Numbered from the stretch's first letter, positions 40,410 through 52,499 are shown. The stretch is DNA of 64,000 nt from Vibrio splendidus (GCF_024347615.1 NZ_AP025508.1:2542001-2606000); one strand, 5' to 3'. Translations and numbers: made by a program. The notes: a model not told the origin generated them from the sequence alone.

Positions 40410-43400
40410 CTAAGCTTCTGTTATTTCTGCTTCAGACTCACGAATGGGATCAATGCGGACTGCCGCCACTTTAAACTCTGGGATCTTAGCGTGCGGATCG
40501 GTTGCAGTCGTAGTTAAGCGGTTAACTGGAGATTCGACAAAATGGAAGGGAATAAATACCACACCCTTTTGCATTCGCTTAGTCACAAACGCCGCGATTT
40601 CAATTTCTCCACGACGGGTTGATACTTTGAGCATCTGGCCATTCGAGATCCCTAACGCTTCGGCATCATGAACACTCACCATCGCACGTGGTCCTGCCAA
40701 GTTATCAAGCCCTTTGGTTTTACGTGTCATGGTCCCGGTGTGGAACTGTTCTAGGATGCGACCTGTCGTTAATACTAGCGGGTATTCCGCATCAGGAAGT
40801 TCTGCTGCGTATCTAAACGGAATCGCTTCCATTTGACCACGCCCGCGAGTGAATTGAGTCTGGTGCATGATGCGTGTACCGTCAGGGTTATTCTTATTAG
40901 TTGGCCATTGGACGCCGTTCACCGTAATGTTCTCCCAACGTAAACCACCATACTGCGGCGTTACACGTGCTATCTCATTGGTGATATCAGCAACGGTTTT
41001 GTAGTCCCAACCGCCGCCCATTGCATTGGCTAGCATTTGAATAATCACCCAATCTTCTTTCGCGTCACCGGGCGGATTAACAGCAGGATTAATACGTTGG
41101 ACTCGTCGCTCTGTATTGGTGAAGTGGCCAGACTTTTCAGCAAACGAACAAGACGGCAGAACCACATCGGCATACTGAGCGGTTTCGGTTAAGAAAATAT
41201 CTTGAACCACTAGGAAATCTAACGCTTCAAGGCCTTCAATCACATGCGCTTGATTTGGGTCACTCAACACTGGGTTCTCACCCATGACATACAGACCACG
41301 AACATCTCGATGGCACGCTCCATCAATAATTTCGGTGAGCGTTAACCCCGCTTCCGCTGGTAAGTCAGAAACACCCCACTCCATCGCGAATTTTTGACGA
41401 ACTATCGGGTTATACACTTTCTGATAACCTGGAAGGTTGTTCGGCAATGCCCCCATATCACACGCGCCCTGAACATTGGATTGGCCACGTAATGGGTTTA
41501 TACCACCGCCTTCAATACCAATGTTGCCACACAATAGTTGTAGATTAGCGATTGAACGTACGTTGTCGTGACCAGTGGTGTGTTGCGTAATACCCATCGA
41601 ATAATACACTGCGGTGCGTTCTGCAGTACCAATCAAGCGAGCCATCGCGAAGATATCTCCCGCTTTCACGCCAGTCACCAATTCGACTTTATCAAGTGAG
41701 TAGCTTGGTGACATGACTTCTTGCAATAAGGTATCAAAGCCGTCGACACGATCATCAATATAATCTTGATCGTACCAACCGTGTTTGATGATCTGCTGCA
41801 TCACACCATTAATCAGCATCACATCGGTGCCCGGTCGGTGCGCTAAGTAAAGCTCAGCGTGGTCAGCAATATCGATTCGTTTTGGATCAGCAACGATCAA
41901 TCGTGCTCCACCATGCCTCACCGCTTGCTTGATGTGCGAGCCAATAATTGGGTGTGCTGAAGTCGTGTCTGAACCGATAATAAAGATCACATCTGAGTGC
42001 TTGATACTTGGAATATCATTGGTCATCGCCCCGCTACCCAGCGAAGCCTCTAAACCGGTAACAGTAGAAGCATGACAAAGACGTGCACAGTGATCGACGT
42101 TATTAGTGCCTAATTCACGGCGTATGAATTTTTGGAAGGCATAGTTGTCTTCATTGGTGGTTTTCGCCGACGAGAAGCCCGCCAAAGCATTGCTACCAAA
42201 GCCCTGTTTAATCGCGGTAAATTTATCAGCAATGAGTTTAATCGCTTCTTCCCAACTTGCAGGTTGCAACCAGCCATCTTTACGAATTAATGGTGTGGTT
42301 AAACGCGCATCACTGCCCACAAAATCGAAGCCGAATCGCCCCTTAACACACAACATGCCTTCATTGACCGGAGAGTCACCGCCTTCGATATAACGGATTT
42401 TGTTTTTCTGCTCATCAATATGCATGGTTAGCTTACAGCCCACACCACAATAGGTGCAGATGGTATCCACTTTCTTGAGTAGGTCTGTGTCTCCCTGCTT
42501 TCTATCACGAGCATCCACCATTGCACCGGTTGGACACGCCTGAATACAAGATCCACATTGAACGCAGTTTGAGTCACCCATTAAGGTCTTGTCTGCCCCA
42601 AAATTAGGACGACATTCAGGTCTTGATGCAGGCTTGCCATCAGATTGATTCATGAAGCTTAGAACGCCATGGACATTCTGTTCGCGGCACGCTTGGATAC
42701 ACTGCCCGCAACTGATACAGCGGTTGGCATCAAAGATAATAAATTCTGAACTGTCATCAACTACAAATTTTTGTCTTGTTAAACCGACCTTCGCTTCTTC
42801 TGCACGAATCGCCTGCCAACTCTCATTCGAAGCCACATCGATTTTGTACTCTGGATGTGTTTGCGTTGCCTTGTATTCGGTCGAGTAGTCTCGTAGGTCG
42901 CAATCAGTATTGGCCTGGCAGCCACATTCTAGACATCTTGCTGCTTCCGCAATGGCATCGGCATTATCAAATCCTGTTTCTACTTCATCGAAGCTTTGTT
43001 CACGCTGCTCGGGTGTTAGCTCTGGCATGATCTTACGCGCCATACGCTGTATGGATTTGTATTGCTCAGGATCCACCGCTTTGAGCTGCTTGTGCTTTCT
43101 TGAATTAAACGGTTTAACCGGAATGTTATCCATATCGCCATGAAAGAACCGATCAATCGCCTGTGCAGCAATGCGCCCATCCCCCACCGCTTCCACTGCG
43201 GTTGCAGGGCCGCGTCGGAAATCACCAATACTAAAGATATTGCCAGTACCTGTATGCATGGTTTGCGGATCGGCATCAGCGGTATTCCAACGAGTAAGAG
43301 GAATATCAATCGCTTCATTGTCCATAAAGCTCAGATCCGGCTTTTGCGACACGGCAGCAATAACCGTATCAAACGCTTCAACAAAGAATTCGCCTGTTGG

Positions 43401-44639
43401 TTTAGGGCTGCGACGACCTGAAGCATCAGCCGGACCCAAAGCCATACGCTCTAATCGTATTTCTGATACATGACCATTTTCATCGGCTATGTTTTCTGCC
43501 GGGTTGGTTAAGAAATGGAACTTCACACCTTCATGCTCAGCTTCTTCGATTTCGTAATCTTCTGCCGGCATCTCATCTCGAGTACGACGATAAATCAGCG
43601 TAGTATCCGCGCCATCACGCACCGCTGTTCGAGCGCAGTCAATCGCGGTATTACCACCACCAATCACTGCAACCTTTTTACCAGTGACATACTGCTGATC
43701 GATCACGTAATCTTTCAAGTAATCGACGCCTAGATAACAACCGCCAAGATCGCTGCCCGGATAATTCATTTCAACCGCTTGCGATGCACCAACCGCCAAG
43801 CAAACCGCATCAAAATCGTTACTCAAATCAGACAGTGTAAAATCAACACCGAGTTTTTTATCACACTCTACCGACATCCCATTACGACACATCAGCTCGA
43901 TTTCTTTATCTAGAATCGACTTAGGTAAGCGATATTCAGGGATACCGTAACGCAACCAACCTCCCGCTTTGGGCATCGACTCATAAACACTAACATCGTA
44001 GCCTTCGTTAGATAGGTAATAACCTGCTGTAAGACCACCGGGGCCACTACCAACAATCGCAATACTCTTGCCTTTGATTGGTTTCTTAGTTGGCATGTAG
44101 CTCTCTTGAGCGGCTAAATCTGCGTCGGCAGCGTGTCGTTTGAGTTGGCGAATCGCGATGGATTCATCGACCAAGTTGCGACGACATTCCGTTTCACAGA
44201 AAGCAGGACATACTCGACCAATCGAAAGGGGCATTGGTAGTGTCTTTTTGATGACCTCTATCGCTTTGATGTGATCATTTTGAGCAATATGATGCAGATA
44301 AGATTGGATATCGACCCCAGCAGGACACGCTGTTTGGCATGGCGCTTCACAATCCGCGTAATGATCGGTCATGATACGGTTCAACGCGTCTTGCCGATGA
44401 ATCGTTAACTGTTTTGACTGGGTGGTAATATTCAGCCCATTAGACACTTCAAGCTCACAAGAACGAGTGACACCAACGCCATCAACTTCAACGACACACA
44501 AATCACACGGTACTTTATCCGCTGTTTTGTTCAAACCACATAAAGATGGGATCTCTAAACCACATGTTTTTGCCGCTTCAAGAACGGTTTGTCCTTGCTC
44601 GACGATTCGATATTTCCCATCAATAACGATTTGAATCAT
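40410..44639 (-). CDS. formate dehydrogenase-like fusion with FAD/NAD(P)-binding domain
   Basis: A 1409-residue fusion. Domain order: 2Fe-2S ferredoxin with C34, C45, C48 and C61; a 4Fe-4S binding segment near residue 95; a GltD-type oxidoreductase with FAD motif GSGPGG near 196 and NAD(P) motif GGGNTA near 325; two 4Fe-4S clusters (CISCGQC, CVQCGSC); and a molybdopterin oxidoreductase with its own 4Fe-4S motif CTYCGVGC. The Mo ligand is Cys855 in HCARLCHA, where E. coli FdhF has selenocysteine. The C-terminal dinucleotide-binding domain holds TTGRILEQFHTGTMTR. Its likely role is formate oxidation linked to NAD(P)+. No separate beta or gamma subunit is nearby. Confidence 0.88.
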   Translation of the reverse strand: MIQIVIDGKYRIVEQGQTVLEAAKTCGLEIPSLCGLNKTADKVPCDLCVVEVDGVGVTRSCELEVSNGLNITTQSKQLTIHRQDALNRIMTDHYADCEAPCQTACPAGVDIQSYLHHIAQNDHIKAIEVIKKTLPMPLSIGRVCPAFCETECRRNLVDESIAIRQLKRHAADADLAAQESYMPTKKPIKGKSIAIVGSGPGGLTAGYYLSNEGYDVSVYESMPKAGGWLRYGIPEYRLPKSILDKEIELMCRNGMSVECDKKLGVDFTLSDLSNDFDAVCLAVGASQAVEMNYPGSDLGGCYLGVDYLKDYVIDQQYVTGKKVAVIGGGNTAIDCARTAVRDGADTTLIYRRTRDEMPAEDYEIEEAEHEGVKFHFLTNPAENIADENGHVSEIRLERMALGPADASGRRSPKPTGEFFVEAFDTVIAAVSQKPDLSFMDNEAIDIPLTRWNTADADPQTMHTGTGNIFSIGDFRRGPATAVEAVGDGRIAAQAIDRFFHGDMDNIPVKPFNSRKHKQLKAVDPEQYKSIQRMARKIMPELTPEQREQSFDEVETGFDNADAIAEAARCLECGCQANTDCDLRDYSTEYKATQTHPEYKIDVASNESWQAIRAEEAKVGLTRQKFVVDDSSEFIIFDANRCISCGQCIQACREQNVHGVLSFMNQSDGKPASRPECRPNFGADKTLMGDSNCVQCGSCIQACPTGAMVDARDRKQGDTDLLKKVDTICTYCGVGCKLTMHIDEQKNKIRYIEGGDSPVNEGMLCVKGRFGFDFVGSDARLTTPLIRKDGWLQPASWEEAIKLIADKFTAIKQGFGSNALAGFSSAKTTNEDNYAFQKFIRRELGTNNVDHCARLCHASTVTGLEASLGSGAMTNDIPSIKHSDVIFIIGSDTTSAHPIIGSHIKQAVRHGGARLIVADPKRIDIADHAELYLAHRPGTDVMLINGVMQQIIKHGWYDQDYIDDRVDGFDTLLQEVMSPSYSLDKVELVTGVKAGDIFAMARLIGTAERTAVYYSMGITQHTTGHDNVRSIANLQLLCGNIGIEGGGINPLRGQSNVQGACDMGALPNNLPGYQKVYNPIVRQKFAMEWGVSDLPAEAGLTLTEIIDGACHRDVRGLYVMGENPVLSDPNQAHVIEGLEALDFLVVQDIFLTETAQYADVVLPSCSFAEKSGHFTNTERRVQRINPAVNPPGDAKEDWVIIQMLANAMGGGWDYKTVADITNEIARVTPQYGGLRWENITVNGVQWPTNKNNPDGTRIMHQTQFTRGRGQMEAIPFRYAAELPDAEYPLVLTTGRILEQFHTGTMTRKTKGLDNLAGPRAMVSVHDAEALGISNGQMLKVSTRRGEIEIAAFVTKRMQKGVVFIPFHFVESPVNRLTTTATDPHAKIPEFKVAAVRIDPIRESEAEITEA

Positions 44640-44888
44640 ACCTAATTCCTACCTTTACCTTTCGCACACGCGAGTTATCAATAATTAAAATTTAAGTAAT
44701 ACAATATTATTAATATTATTAAATCTATGTCATTACCATACATTATTTGTGGTTTTGTGCGTGTGACCTCAAACAAGTTCCATTGATAATAACCATAAGG
44801 TATGAGTGGTCTTATCAGTATCGACGAGACGATTAGGCGGAAGGTGTTCTGCTGTAGAAGTAAGGAATAAGAAATTAGATTCAAGGTA
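44640..44888. promoter_or_regulatory. upstream region of the formate dehydrogenase gene
   Basis: An AT-rich stretch of 250 bp that must contain the promoter. I saw no FNR site or other defined operator. It is the only sequence between this gene and the mukB terminator. Confidence 0.35.
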
Positions 44889-44917
44889 CAAAAAAGCCCC
44901 TAATGATTAGGGGCTTT
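44889..44917 (-). terminator. terminator of mukB
   Basis: The stem AAAGCCCC/GGGGCTTT is followed by TTTTTT on the minus strand. It lies beyond three tandem repeats that abut the mukB stop. Confidence 0.85.
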
Positions 44918-44956
44918 GAACAAATATCATTGAGTCACTTTCGAGCTTATAGCTGC

Positions 44957-45016
44957 GCTATCAAGGTTATTGCTCGGCTATCAAGATTATAATTCGGCTA
45001 TCAAAGTTATTGCTCA
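44957..45016. repeat. three tandem 20-bp repeats over the mukB stop codon
   Basis: Three adjacent units begin GCTATCAA. The unit at 44997-45016 contains the mukB stop codon (TAA on the minus strand), and copies at 44957 and 44977 continue beyond it. The first and third units differ at few positions; the middle one is more diverged. This looks like a local duplication of the mukB 3' end. Confidence 0.75.
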
Positions 45017-48000
45017 GTTTCTTCGATAAGCTCTTGCACAGGAGATGCCGGTTTGTTTTGAGCAAAACCTCGCAGGCCAACAACATGTACGTGTTCGTGG
45101 TCTTTGAAGACCTTACGAACCAGTTTGTAGGTTGTACCTTTCTCTGGGCTAATGTTTTCAGGTGCTGCAATCAGAAGTTGCATACCCAAACGGTCACACA
45201 GTTCAAACAGCGTAGAGATCGACTTAGAATCCAAACGTGCTGCTTCATCAAGGAACAACAAACGACATGGAACGATGTCTTTACTACGAAGTCGACGAGA
45301 TTCCTCTTCCCAGCTCTGAATAACCATCAATAGGATTGACTGACCCGTACCGATCGCCTCACCCGTAGACAATGCGCCCGATTCAGCTTGTAACCAACCG
45401 TCTGAACCACGGTTAACTTCAACACTCAGCTCTAGGTAGTTACGGTAATCCAGTAGCTCTTCACCAAGAACTTGTGGAGAACGTTGACCCATATCGATAT
45501 GCGGGTTCACTCGTTGGAACAACTTCGCCATCGCTTCTGAGAAGGTAAAGCGCGTTGATTCAAACAAGTCTTTGTGTTGCTCTTGTTGAGTCGCTAGCCC
45601 TGATAGCAAGATCTCGTGGCTTTCACGGATCTTAACGTTCAGACGTACGCCTTTAACCTGACCAAAGTAAATGTTAGACAAACCTTGGTTCAGCATTCGA
45701 ATACGGTTCTGCTCCCGCTGAATCGTTTTCTTGATGATGCTTGCTACTGACTCAGAGCTGATTGCCAGGCGATTTTCACGCTGCGTCAATTCTTCTGTTA
45801 GTCGAGCTAGCTCAACTTCCATCTCTTCGATTGCTTCAACCGGATCATCCGTATGAATGATGTCTTGGCGAATACGCTCACGAAGATGTTGGTAAACCGC
45901 AATGTAGAACAGAACTTTACGCTCTGGATGTGCGTTGTCTTCAGATAGACGCAGCGAATCACGCAGGTCGTCATTGTCGGCTACAGCCAGACGTAGCGCA
46001 CCCAGTGATTTATCCGACATGGAGCGAAGCTCGCCCGCCGTTAGATAAGCCAGTTCACGTTTGTGTAGACGACGTTCAACGTCATTCTCACGAGCTAAGC
46101 GAAGTACTGAACACCAGCCTGCTTTTGCTGCAACAACGAAGGTACGAAGCTCTGTGTACTCTTTTTGAACTTTCTTAAGACGCTTAGCCAAGGCTTTCAT
46201 CTCAAGTTCAGTTGATGTAATGGTACGCTCGTATTCACTCTTACGACCACGTGAAGTATGCAAACGCTCATGCAGTTCGTCACGACGACGTACAGCACGC
46301 TCTTCAGCGCCTTCATCAGCATTGACACCAAACTCTTGCAGCTCTTGTTTGAACTCTTGAACCGTTTCTTGCTTCGCTTGATGTGAGCTCTTCAGTGCTG
46401 CCAATACTTGGTTGTATTGGTTCATCTGTTCGCGAGCTTGCTTCAAGCCATCACGGCCTTTGGTTCTTGCTTGTTCTGCTTGAACCAACTTCGCTTTCAA
46501 TTGCTCGCTCAGTTCGCTGCTCTTGTTTAGAAGATCAACAGAATCCGCGTAAGCAAAGTAGTGACGACGTTCGATTAAGTCAGACAGAGCAAACACTTTG
46601 CCTTTCAAGCTTTGTAGAGCTTGGTCAGCTTGTTGATATTGCGCTTCTAGTGTCTCGAACTGTTCAGGGTCTGCGTCTAGTGCAGAAACGATCTGCTCTA
46701 ACGAAGCAAGTGCTTTGCCATGGTTGTTCAAGTACGACTTAGCTTCGCTCAAGCGCTCTAGTTGCGCTTCTAATTCAGCGAGGCGTTCAGCCAATGTTTC
46801 GTCTTCTAAAATACGAACCATTGGGGCTAATTTGTCTAGCGCACCCAACGCTTGTTTACTCTGTTGTAGCTGACTACGTTGCTGTTGCTCTTTAGAATTT
46901 AATTCAGCTAAAGAACGTACAATCTGGTTACGCTTGTCACGAATAGACACTAATGCCTGTTCAGGGTCAGCGTTAAACGCAACGTGTAGATGCTTAGCAA
47001 CAAAGCTATTGAATGCTTGGTATAGGCGATTCAGCTTTTGTGCATCAAACGCCGCTTTGGCGTGGTTTTCCACAACAACATCACGCTCTTCACGCAATTT
47101 CTCTAATCGTTGTTCACGAGCCGCACGGCCAAACAATGGGATCTCAGGGAAACGAGAGTAACGCATTTGGCGATCGTTCAGCTGAACACAGACTGCGCCC
47201 TCTAACTCATCAGCATTGAATGAGCTGTCATCAAACGCATCGACATCGCCTTCAAGGATGTAAAGGTCATCTGGACAATCATCAAGATCCACCAGCTTCT
47301 CTTTAATACCATCAAGATCAGAGACCACAATCGCATGACGAGCAGGACCGTACATCGCACTGAAATATGGCGCATCACCAATGGTAATGTCATCGTAAAT
47401 CTCAGAAAGCAGAACCCCACCAAGCGTATCAGCTAAACCTTTCAAACGAGGATCGTTAGAACCACCCGGAGAAGCTAAGCGTTCAATCTCTTGCTCAAGT
47501 TGCGCACGACGAGTCGCTAATTGATCTTTCGCGACCGCTTGAGATTTTTCGTCTTCAAGCACTTGCTGCATTTGAGTCATTACTGCTTGGCTATCTTCTA
47601 GCTCAGCGTCTGTTTGATCTCTTAGTGCTTCAAGTGCATCGTTCGCCGTGATCCACGCTGGAGCAATAGACTCAAGTTTTTGAATCTCTTGGTCGTGGTT
47701 TTGTTGCACACGACGTTGCTCACTCTTCGCTTCACGCAGCTCTTCTTGAGCGTACTCAAGAGACTCGATCTGCATTGCATGGCGTTCACGTTCTTCATCG
47801 AAAACCGCTTCGTCAGTCAGTGAGATGTTGTGTTGCTTTTGGTATTCAGTCGCAAGCTCTTTTGCTTGACGCTGCTGCGCCACATCACGAGCCATGTCGC
47901 GGTGCTGAGCACGCCACTGTTGTTCGTTTTCAACAACGTGTTTTGCGTTACGGCCTTTTTCTAAAGCTTGCTTAGCACTGTTAGATGCTTCTTTACGCTC

Positions 48001-49467
48001 AACGTCACCAACGATGCTTTTAACAAGAGCGAGCGCTTTGTCGAACTGCGCAGACGCAGCAGAAGACATGTCTAGTTTATGCTTAGTCGACAGTAACGTT
48101 TGAGTGCTTGATTCTTCTTGTGCTTTTAGCTCAGAAACCAGAGTTAATGCGCTTTCTGCAGTAATAGACTCATCACCAAGTAGCTGCTTAGTTTTCTCTA
48201 ATGCTTGAACCGCTTGCTGGTATTGAAGTGCACGAGTCTGCTGAACATCCAACGCTTGTTGGTAGTCAGCAAGCTGAGTTTTCAGGCTATCCACTTCTTC
48301 TTCAGTAATGGTTGCCTGCTCTTCAGCAAGAAGTACTCGCTCTTGAGCTTCTTCAACTACCATCATCTGTTCTTCTAGACGCTCATTAAGCTCTTCTAAA
48401 TCTTCACTGTAGCGAGCAATTTTCTCTTGCTGACGCAGTGCAGTTTGAACCAATTGAAGATGATCCGAAGCCGCTTGATAATCTTGCTCTAGTGCCGATT
48501 CTTGATCGACCAACAGCTCTAGTTCTTCTTGAACGCGGTTCAACAAGTTGTTTTGATCAAGCAAGGTTTCGCGAGAACCAAACAGTTCACCACGGAATTT
48601 CATAGTTTGATCAAGCTTGTTGCGACGATCGTTGGCATGGCGCATGTAATCTGCTGCCACGTAGTTCGTAGATTCAGTGATCAAGTGCTTGAACAAGTCA
48701 CGGTCCGACTGGGTCGTTTTGATCGCTTCTAGCGTCATGCGGTTTTCGCGTAGTGCTGATTCCATGTCTTGGAATGCTTTCTTCACGCCACCATTTTGCG
48801 GTAGAAGGTAATCACGCAGAGAACGCGTAATCGCACTAGAAATACCACCGTAAAGTGATGCTTCAATTAAGCGGTAGAACTTAGAACGGTCGCTGCTGTT
48901 ACGCAATTTCTTCGGTACTACACCGTATTCAAACATCTGTGAGTGGTAATCAACAATCGAAGAAAACGCTTTAAAGTGCGCGCCTTCGTATTGTGCAACC
49001 GCCGCTTTTACGTCGTTTAACTGACACACGCGAGCATGGCTGTCTGAAACGTTCTGAATCAACACATCCGTTGGTTTTACATGGCTTGGAAGGCCTTGGA
49101 TTACGAACGGTTTGATGTCTACTTTCTTATCACGACCCGCTACTTGCTGCAGTTTTACTGCGAACAATAGACGCTGATTACGAGAGTTCACAACATCTAG
49201 CGCGGCATAACATGCGCCCGGCTGAAGCTTACCGTAAAGGCCTTTATCACGAGATGACTGTGAACTGCCCGCTTCCGTTGTGTTACGGAAATGCAGAAGG
49301 CTTTGGTCAGGGATCAGCGCTGTGATGAATGCCGCCATTGTGGTCGACTTACCTGCACCGTTACCGCCAGAAAGCGTTGTAACCAACCCATCAATATCAA
49401 AAGTACGCGCAAAAAAGCCGTTCCAGTTGATCATGGTTAATGATTGATACTTACCTCTTTCAATCAT
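45007..49467 (-). CDS. mukB: chromosome partition protein MukB
   Basis: A 1486-residue SMC-type ATPase. Walker A is GGNGAGKST near residue 35, long coiled coils flank a central hinge (about 640-780), the ABC signature is [10 protein letters not shown] and Walker B is [11 protein letters not shown]. MukB forms a condensin with MukE and MukF that compacts and segregates the chromosome. The length matches E. coli MukB (1486). It overlaps mukE by 4 bp. Confidence 0.97.
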   Translation of the reverse strand: MIERGKYQSLTMINWNGFFARTFDIDGLVTTLSGGNGAGKSTTMAAFITALIPDQSLLHFRNTTEAGSSQSSRDKGLYGKLQPGACYAALDVVNSRNQRLLFAVKLQQVAGRDKKVDIKPFVIQGLPSHVKPTDVLIQNVSDSHARVCQLNDVKAAVAQYEGAHFKAFSSIVDYHSQMFEYGVVPKKLRNSSDRSKFYRLIEASLYGGISSAITRSLRDYLLPQNGGVKKAFQDMESALRENRMTLEAIKTTQSDRDLFKHLITESTNYVAADYMRHANDRRNKLDQTMKFRGELFGSRETLLDQNNLLNRVQEELELLVDQESALEQDYQAASDHLQLVQTALRQQEKIARYSEDLEELNERLEEQMMVVEEAQERVLLAEEQATITEEEVDSLKTQLADYQQALDVQQTRALQYQQAVQALEKTKQLLGDESITAESALTLVSELKAQEESSTQTLLSTKHKLDMSSAASAQFDKALALVKSIVGDVERKEASNSAKQALEKGRNAKHVVENEQQWRAQHRDMARDVAQQRQAKELATEYQKQHNISLTDEAVFDEERERHAMQIESLEYAQEELREAKSEQRRVQQNHDQEIQKLESIAPAWITANDALEALRDQTDAELEDSQAVMTQMQQVLEDEKSQAVAKDQLATRRAQLEQEIERLASPGGSNDPRLKGLADTLGGVLLSEIYDDITIGDAPYFSAMYGPARHAIVVSDLDGIKEKLVDLDDCPDDLYILEGDVDAFDDSSFNADELEGAVCVQLNDRQMRYSRFPEIPLFGRAAREQRLEKLREERDVVVENHAKAAFDAQKLNRLYQAFNSFVAKHLHVAFNADPEQALVSIRDKRNQIVRSLAELNSKEQQQRSQLQQSKQALGALDKLAPMVRILEDETLAERLAELEAQLERLSEAKSYLNNHGKALASLEQIVSALDADPEQFETLEAQYQQADQALQSLKGKVFALSDLIERRHYFAYADSVDLLNKSSELSEQLKAKLVQAEQARTKGRDGLKQAREQMNQYNQVLAALKSSHQAKQETVQEFKQELQEFGVNADEGAEERAVRRRDELHERLHTSRGRKSEYERTITSTELEMKALAKRLKKVQKEYTELRTFVVAAKAGWCSVLRLARENDVERRLHKRELAYLTAGELRSMSDKSLGALRLAVADNDDLRDSLRLSEDNAHPERKVLFYIAVYQHLRERIRQDIIHTDDPVEAIEEMEVELARLTEELTQRENRLAISSESVASIIKKTIQREQNRIRMLNQGLSNIYFGQVKGVRLNVKIRESHEILLSGLATQQEQHKDLFESTRFTFSEAMAKLFQRVNPHIDMGQRSPQVLGEELLDYRNYLELSVEVNRGSDGWLQAESGALSTGEAIGTGQSILLMVIQSWEEESRRLRSKDIVPCRLLFLDEAARLDSKSISTLFELCDRLGMQLLIAAPENISPEKGTTYKLVRKVFKDHEHVHVVGLRGFAQNKPASPVQELIEETEQ

Positions 49468-50270
49468 GCTTCACCTTCTACTTTTGTTTGTTCGCCATCG
49501 TTTGACTCAAGGTCAAAGCCGGCTTGATCGTTAAAAATGTCTTGTTGACCGTTTTCATCTACGTCTAGGTCTAGTTCTGATACAGCTTCCGCTTGTTCTT
49601 CATTCAACAAGCTGCCTTGGTTAGGTTCTTGGGTATGAACCACAGCTTCACCATCACGGATAAGACGTAATTGCGCTTCTTTCATGTCGTCGCCAACACG
49701 AACGTCAGCGCCAAAGCGGAATACCGCTTCGCTGATACGGAACTTGCCGGTTTCACCAATCGCAATCAGCATGCCGATACGGCGTAAACGACGCAAAGAA
49801 GTACGTACTTTTTCAAAGAGCTTTTCTTTGTCTAAGTCAGAACCAGATGCGCGGTTCGTTGCTAGCTTCATGAGCTTTTTCTCATCCGCTAACGACATCA
49901 ATTCATCAAACAGTTCTTGATTGGTGAAGATACCTTCATGAGCAAGACGTTCTGGGCTTAGGTATAAGAAACACAACACCTTACCAACCAGCATGTCTAA
50001 TTCAGACAACACACTACGGCCAATCAGAGACGTAGAACGCGGACGCAGGTAGAAGAAACCCTCCGGCGCTTTTACCAGTTCCGTATTGTAGCGTTGGTAA
50101 AAATGCTGAAGTTCCACTTCAAAATCAGAAAGCAACGCGTGGTTGTCTAGGTCTTCTGTTGAAACATGCTTACCTGAACGCAGCATGCTATCTAGCGCAG
50201 GGAACAACGGGTTCGCTATCGCTTTTACCAGTTTCTCTGGCATGTAATCATCAGTACTTGTTAATGACAT
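49464..50270 (-). CDS. mukE: condensin subunit MukE
   Basis: I take the ATG at 50270; a GTG 18 bp upstream lacks similarity. The family motifs [41 protein letters not shown] and [26 protein letters not shown] are clear. The C-terminal tail of about 50 residues is acidic, giving 268 residues against 234 in E. coli. MukE binds MukF and regulates the MukB heads. Confidence 0.96.
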   Translation of the reverse strand: MSLTSTDDYMPEKLVKAIANPLFPALDSMLRSGKHVSTEDLDNHALLSDFEVELQHFYQRYNTELVKAPEGFFYLRPRSTSLIGRSVLSELDMLVGKVLCFLYLSPERLAHEGIFTNQELFDELMSLADEKKLMKLATNRASGSDLDKEKLFEKVRTSLRRLRRIGMLIAIGETGKFRISEAVFRFGADVRVGDDMKEAQLRLIRDGEAVVHTQEPNQGSLLNEEQAEAVSELDLDVDENGQQDIFNDQAGFDLESNDGEQTKVEGEA

Positions 50271-51588
50271 TTGCTTGTACCTTTGCACCGAAATCGTTGA
50301 TTGCCTGCCAATCCGGCTGAATAGCCTGATAGTCAGACGCTGAGTAACCTAAGCGCACGGCTTGGTCGACAACAATTCTGGCTAAATCAAAATGGTGTGT
50401 GCGAGGGTGTGCTGCGAGGTAATCGCGTAGCACAAGGCCAAGGTCAATTGGCGCGCCTTGCTGTTTATGAGCTTTTAACATCTCTGCAATTCGTTCTGAA
50501 AGCAGATCATTCACTTGCTCAAATTCTTCGTACTCAACGTCGATTGGCGCTTGTCCCATCACTTCATCATCACGAAGCACGAGCGCTTCATCACGAAGAT
50601 CTGTCAGCTTCTCAGCATCGGCATAGGTCAATAACCAAGGCGCATCAAAGTAGTCTGTGACTGACTGACGCAACCGCTGGCTAAAGGCACGGTTTTTATC
50701 CATATCGATAGCGGTACGGATAAATTTGTGAACGTGGCGGTCGTAGCCGATCCACAAGTCGATTGCTTGCTGACCCCAACTGGTGATTCGGTCAAGCTTC
50801 ATTTGCAAACCGAACAGGGTTTCGCCAACGAACTCGAGTTCATCGTCACCGTAAACAATTTCTTGAATATCGAGGATCTGTGTTTGCAGTTCATCACCCG
50901 CCGCTTGCAAGGTATCTTGCAATTCTTTTAGCGTCGCAGAAGTTTCTGATAGCAAAGCTTCACAGTTATTAATCGCTTCTCGCCAGTCCTTATTTAAAAG
51001 GTCGGCAATTTGCTGCTTAACGGTTTGTTGCTGCTCATCCATAACACGTTGGTTAAGATCAATCTGATCGAAAATTTCACCAACTGAATATTTGAGCACG
51101 CCGTAAACGTTCTTTTTCCAATGCCCCGGAGTTCCGCCCTTCTGCGCAGCTTCAATGGCTTTTGCCATCTCATCGGCAACCATAGAAAGCTGAATAGACA
51201 GTTTTAATTTAGAGAACTGACGGTGACGTAAGTAATAATCAGAGATACCAACGGCCAACGGTGATAAGCGGTAGATGCTCGCACCATCGGTGATTTCACT
51301 GGTAAAGCGGCTGATCAACTTCTGTTTAACTAGCTCATTGATGGCATTGTTGGCACGAAACGCAGACGCTTCGCCAGTATCTTCAAACAGTCGAGTGACA
51401 ATGGTAAATGCATCGTGCAGTTCACCTTCGCCCAACTCTTCATCGAACCTTTCATTGCTTAGTACTGCGATAGCAATCAAGAATGCTAAGCGCTCTGGTG
51501 GCAAGTTTAATGAAAAATCATGCTGCTTGACCCAGCCCACCAACTCATCAATTGGCTGCTCTTCGGCAGTTTGAGTCATTTCACTCAT
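50251..51588 (-). CDS. mukF: kleisin subunit MukF
   Basis: A 445-residue kleisin with an N-terminal winged-helix dimer domain, a helical middle region and a C-terminal winged helix that binds the MukB head. The segment [43 protein letters not shown] is typical, shown here only as a marker of position 135-180. It overlaps mukE by 20 bp. Confidence 0.96.
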   Translation of the reverse strand: MSEMTQTAEEQPIDELVGWVKQHDFSLNLPPERLAFLIAIAVLSNERFDEELGEGELHDAFTIVTRLFEDTGEASAFRANNAINELVKQKLISRFTSEITDGASIYRLSPLAVGISDYYLRHRQFSKLKLSIQLSMVADEMAKAIEAAQKGGTPGHWKKNVYGVLKYSVGEIFDQIDLNQRVMDEQQQTVKQQIADLLNKDWREAINNCEALLSETSATLKELQDTLQAAGDELQTQILDIQEIVYGDDELEFVGETLFGLQMKLDRITSWGQQAIDLWIGYDRHVHKFIRTAIDMDKNRAFSQRLRQSVTDYFDAPWLLTYADAEKLTDLRDEALVLRDDEVMGQAPIDVEYEEFEQVNDLLSERIAEMLKAHKQQGAPIDLGLVLRDYLAAHPRTHHFDLARIVVDQAVRLGYSASDYQAIQPDWQAINDFGAKVQANVINKY

Positions 51589-51610
51589 TGTGGTTCCTGT
51601 TACTGTTCTT

Positions 51611-51638
51611 CGTCATATCGAACGTATTAGATATGACG
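51611..51638. repeat. 9-bp inverted repeat between cmoM and mukF
   Basis: CGTCATATC and GATATGACG arms with a 10-nt loop lie in the gap between cmoM and mukF. It may be an operator for muk transcription or an RNA hairpin. Confidence 0.45.
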
Positions 51639-51713
51639 CCTATTTCTTTATGACGCGGGCTTGTTACGATTGCATAGCGCATGTTGTGGCTTCTTTTACC
51701 ACATTCACCGCTG

Positions 51714-52499
51714 CTATTGCGCAGGTTTTTGAGCCCAAACGTGAATATAACGGCCTAGTGACAGATATGGCTCTTGGCGGCATAGCTGTTTTTCTAGTTC
51801 CAATACATCTTCAAATTGGTAATCGCCCATGTACTCCATATTACCTATGTAGTCACTGAAAGAACGAATGCCTGATTTACCACAGATTTCTAGACCGGCG
51901 TCTTCTATCCATTGGTAAACCTCTTCTGGCTTCAAGCCTTTTTGTGGTTGCAGCTTAAACCGTTTTCGATGTGGCATCCCATTCAATACATGAGGAATGT
52001 TGCCACAAATCACATTTTTCAGGACTAATCCGTGGTGGTTGTAAAACATTATCGAAGCAACGCCACCGGGTTTTACTTGTTCCAGTAATAAATCAAGCGC
52101 CTCTTTAGGATCTGCGAGCCATTCCATTACGGCATGAAACATCACAAAATCAACTTGGCCTTCAAGGTGCCCTGCTACTTTTTGGACCGGAGAATGAATA
52201 AACCGATACTGCTCTAGCAAACCCGCTTCACTGATACTTTCTTCTGCTAGCTTCAGCATTTCAGAAGATAGGTCACAAAGAGAAACGTTATGCCCAAGCG
52301 ACGCAATTTTTTGCGACATCTGCGCAAGGCCGCCTCCAGCATCAAGCACATGCAGCGGCGAAGCTGATTGCTCAAATTTGCTCAAAGCTTGTTCTAAATC
52401 TTCCCATACGATGATCTGACGGATCTCTCCTTTGTCAGAGCCGTAAATATTTTTTGCAAATTTGTGGGCAATATCGTCGAAATTACGGTCTTCAGTCAC
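51714..52499 (-). CDS. cmoM: tRNA cmo5U34 methyltransferase CmoM (SmtA)
   Basis: A 261-residue SAM-dependent methyltransferase with VLDAGGGLAQMSQKIA near residue 48 and DFVMFHAVMEWLADP near 115. It matches SmtA/CmoM, which methylates cmo5U34 to its methyl ester. Its position just ahead of mukF and divergent from elyC is the same as in E. coli. Confidence 0.93.
   Translation of the reverse strand: MTEDRNFDDIAHKFAKNIYGSDKGEIRQIIVWEDLEQALSKFEQSASPLHVLDAGGGLAQMSQKIASLGHNVSLCDLSSEMLKLAEESISEAGLLEQYRFIHSPVQKVAGHLEGQVDFVMFHAVMEWLADPKEALDLLLEQVKPGGVASIMFYNHHGLVLKNVICGNIPHVLNGMPHRKRFKLQPQKGLKPEEVYQWIEDAGLEICGKSGIRSFSDYIGNMEYMGDYQFEDVLELEKQLCRQEPYLSLGRYIHVWAQKPAQ

Noticed and set aside
42072..42080. 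Selenocysteine codon in the formate dehydrogenase
   Set aside because: The codon at the catalytic position encodes Cys and no TGA occurs in the frame.
44957..45016. CRISPR-like array
   Set aside because: Repeats are directly adjacent without spacers, only three units, and no cas genes are near.
45010..45333. 107-residue plus-strand frame in the mukB 3' region
   Set aside because: It is antisense to the MukB ATPase head, whose Walker B motif is intact.
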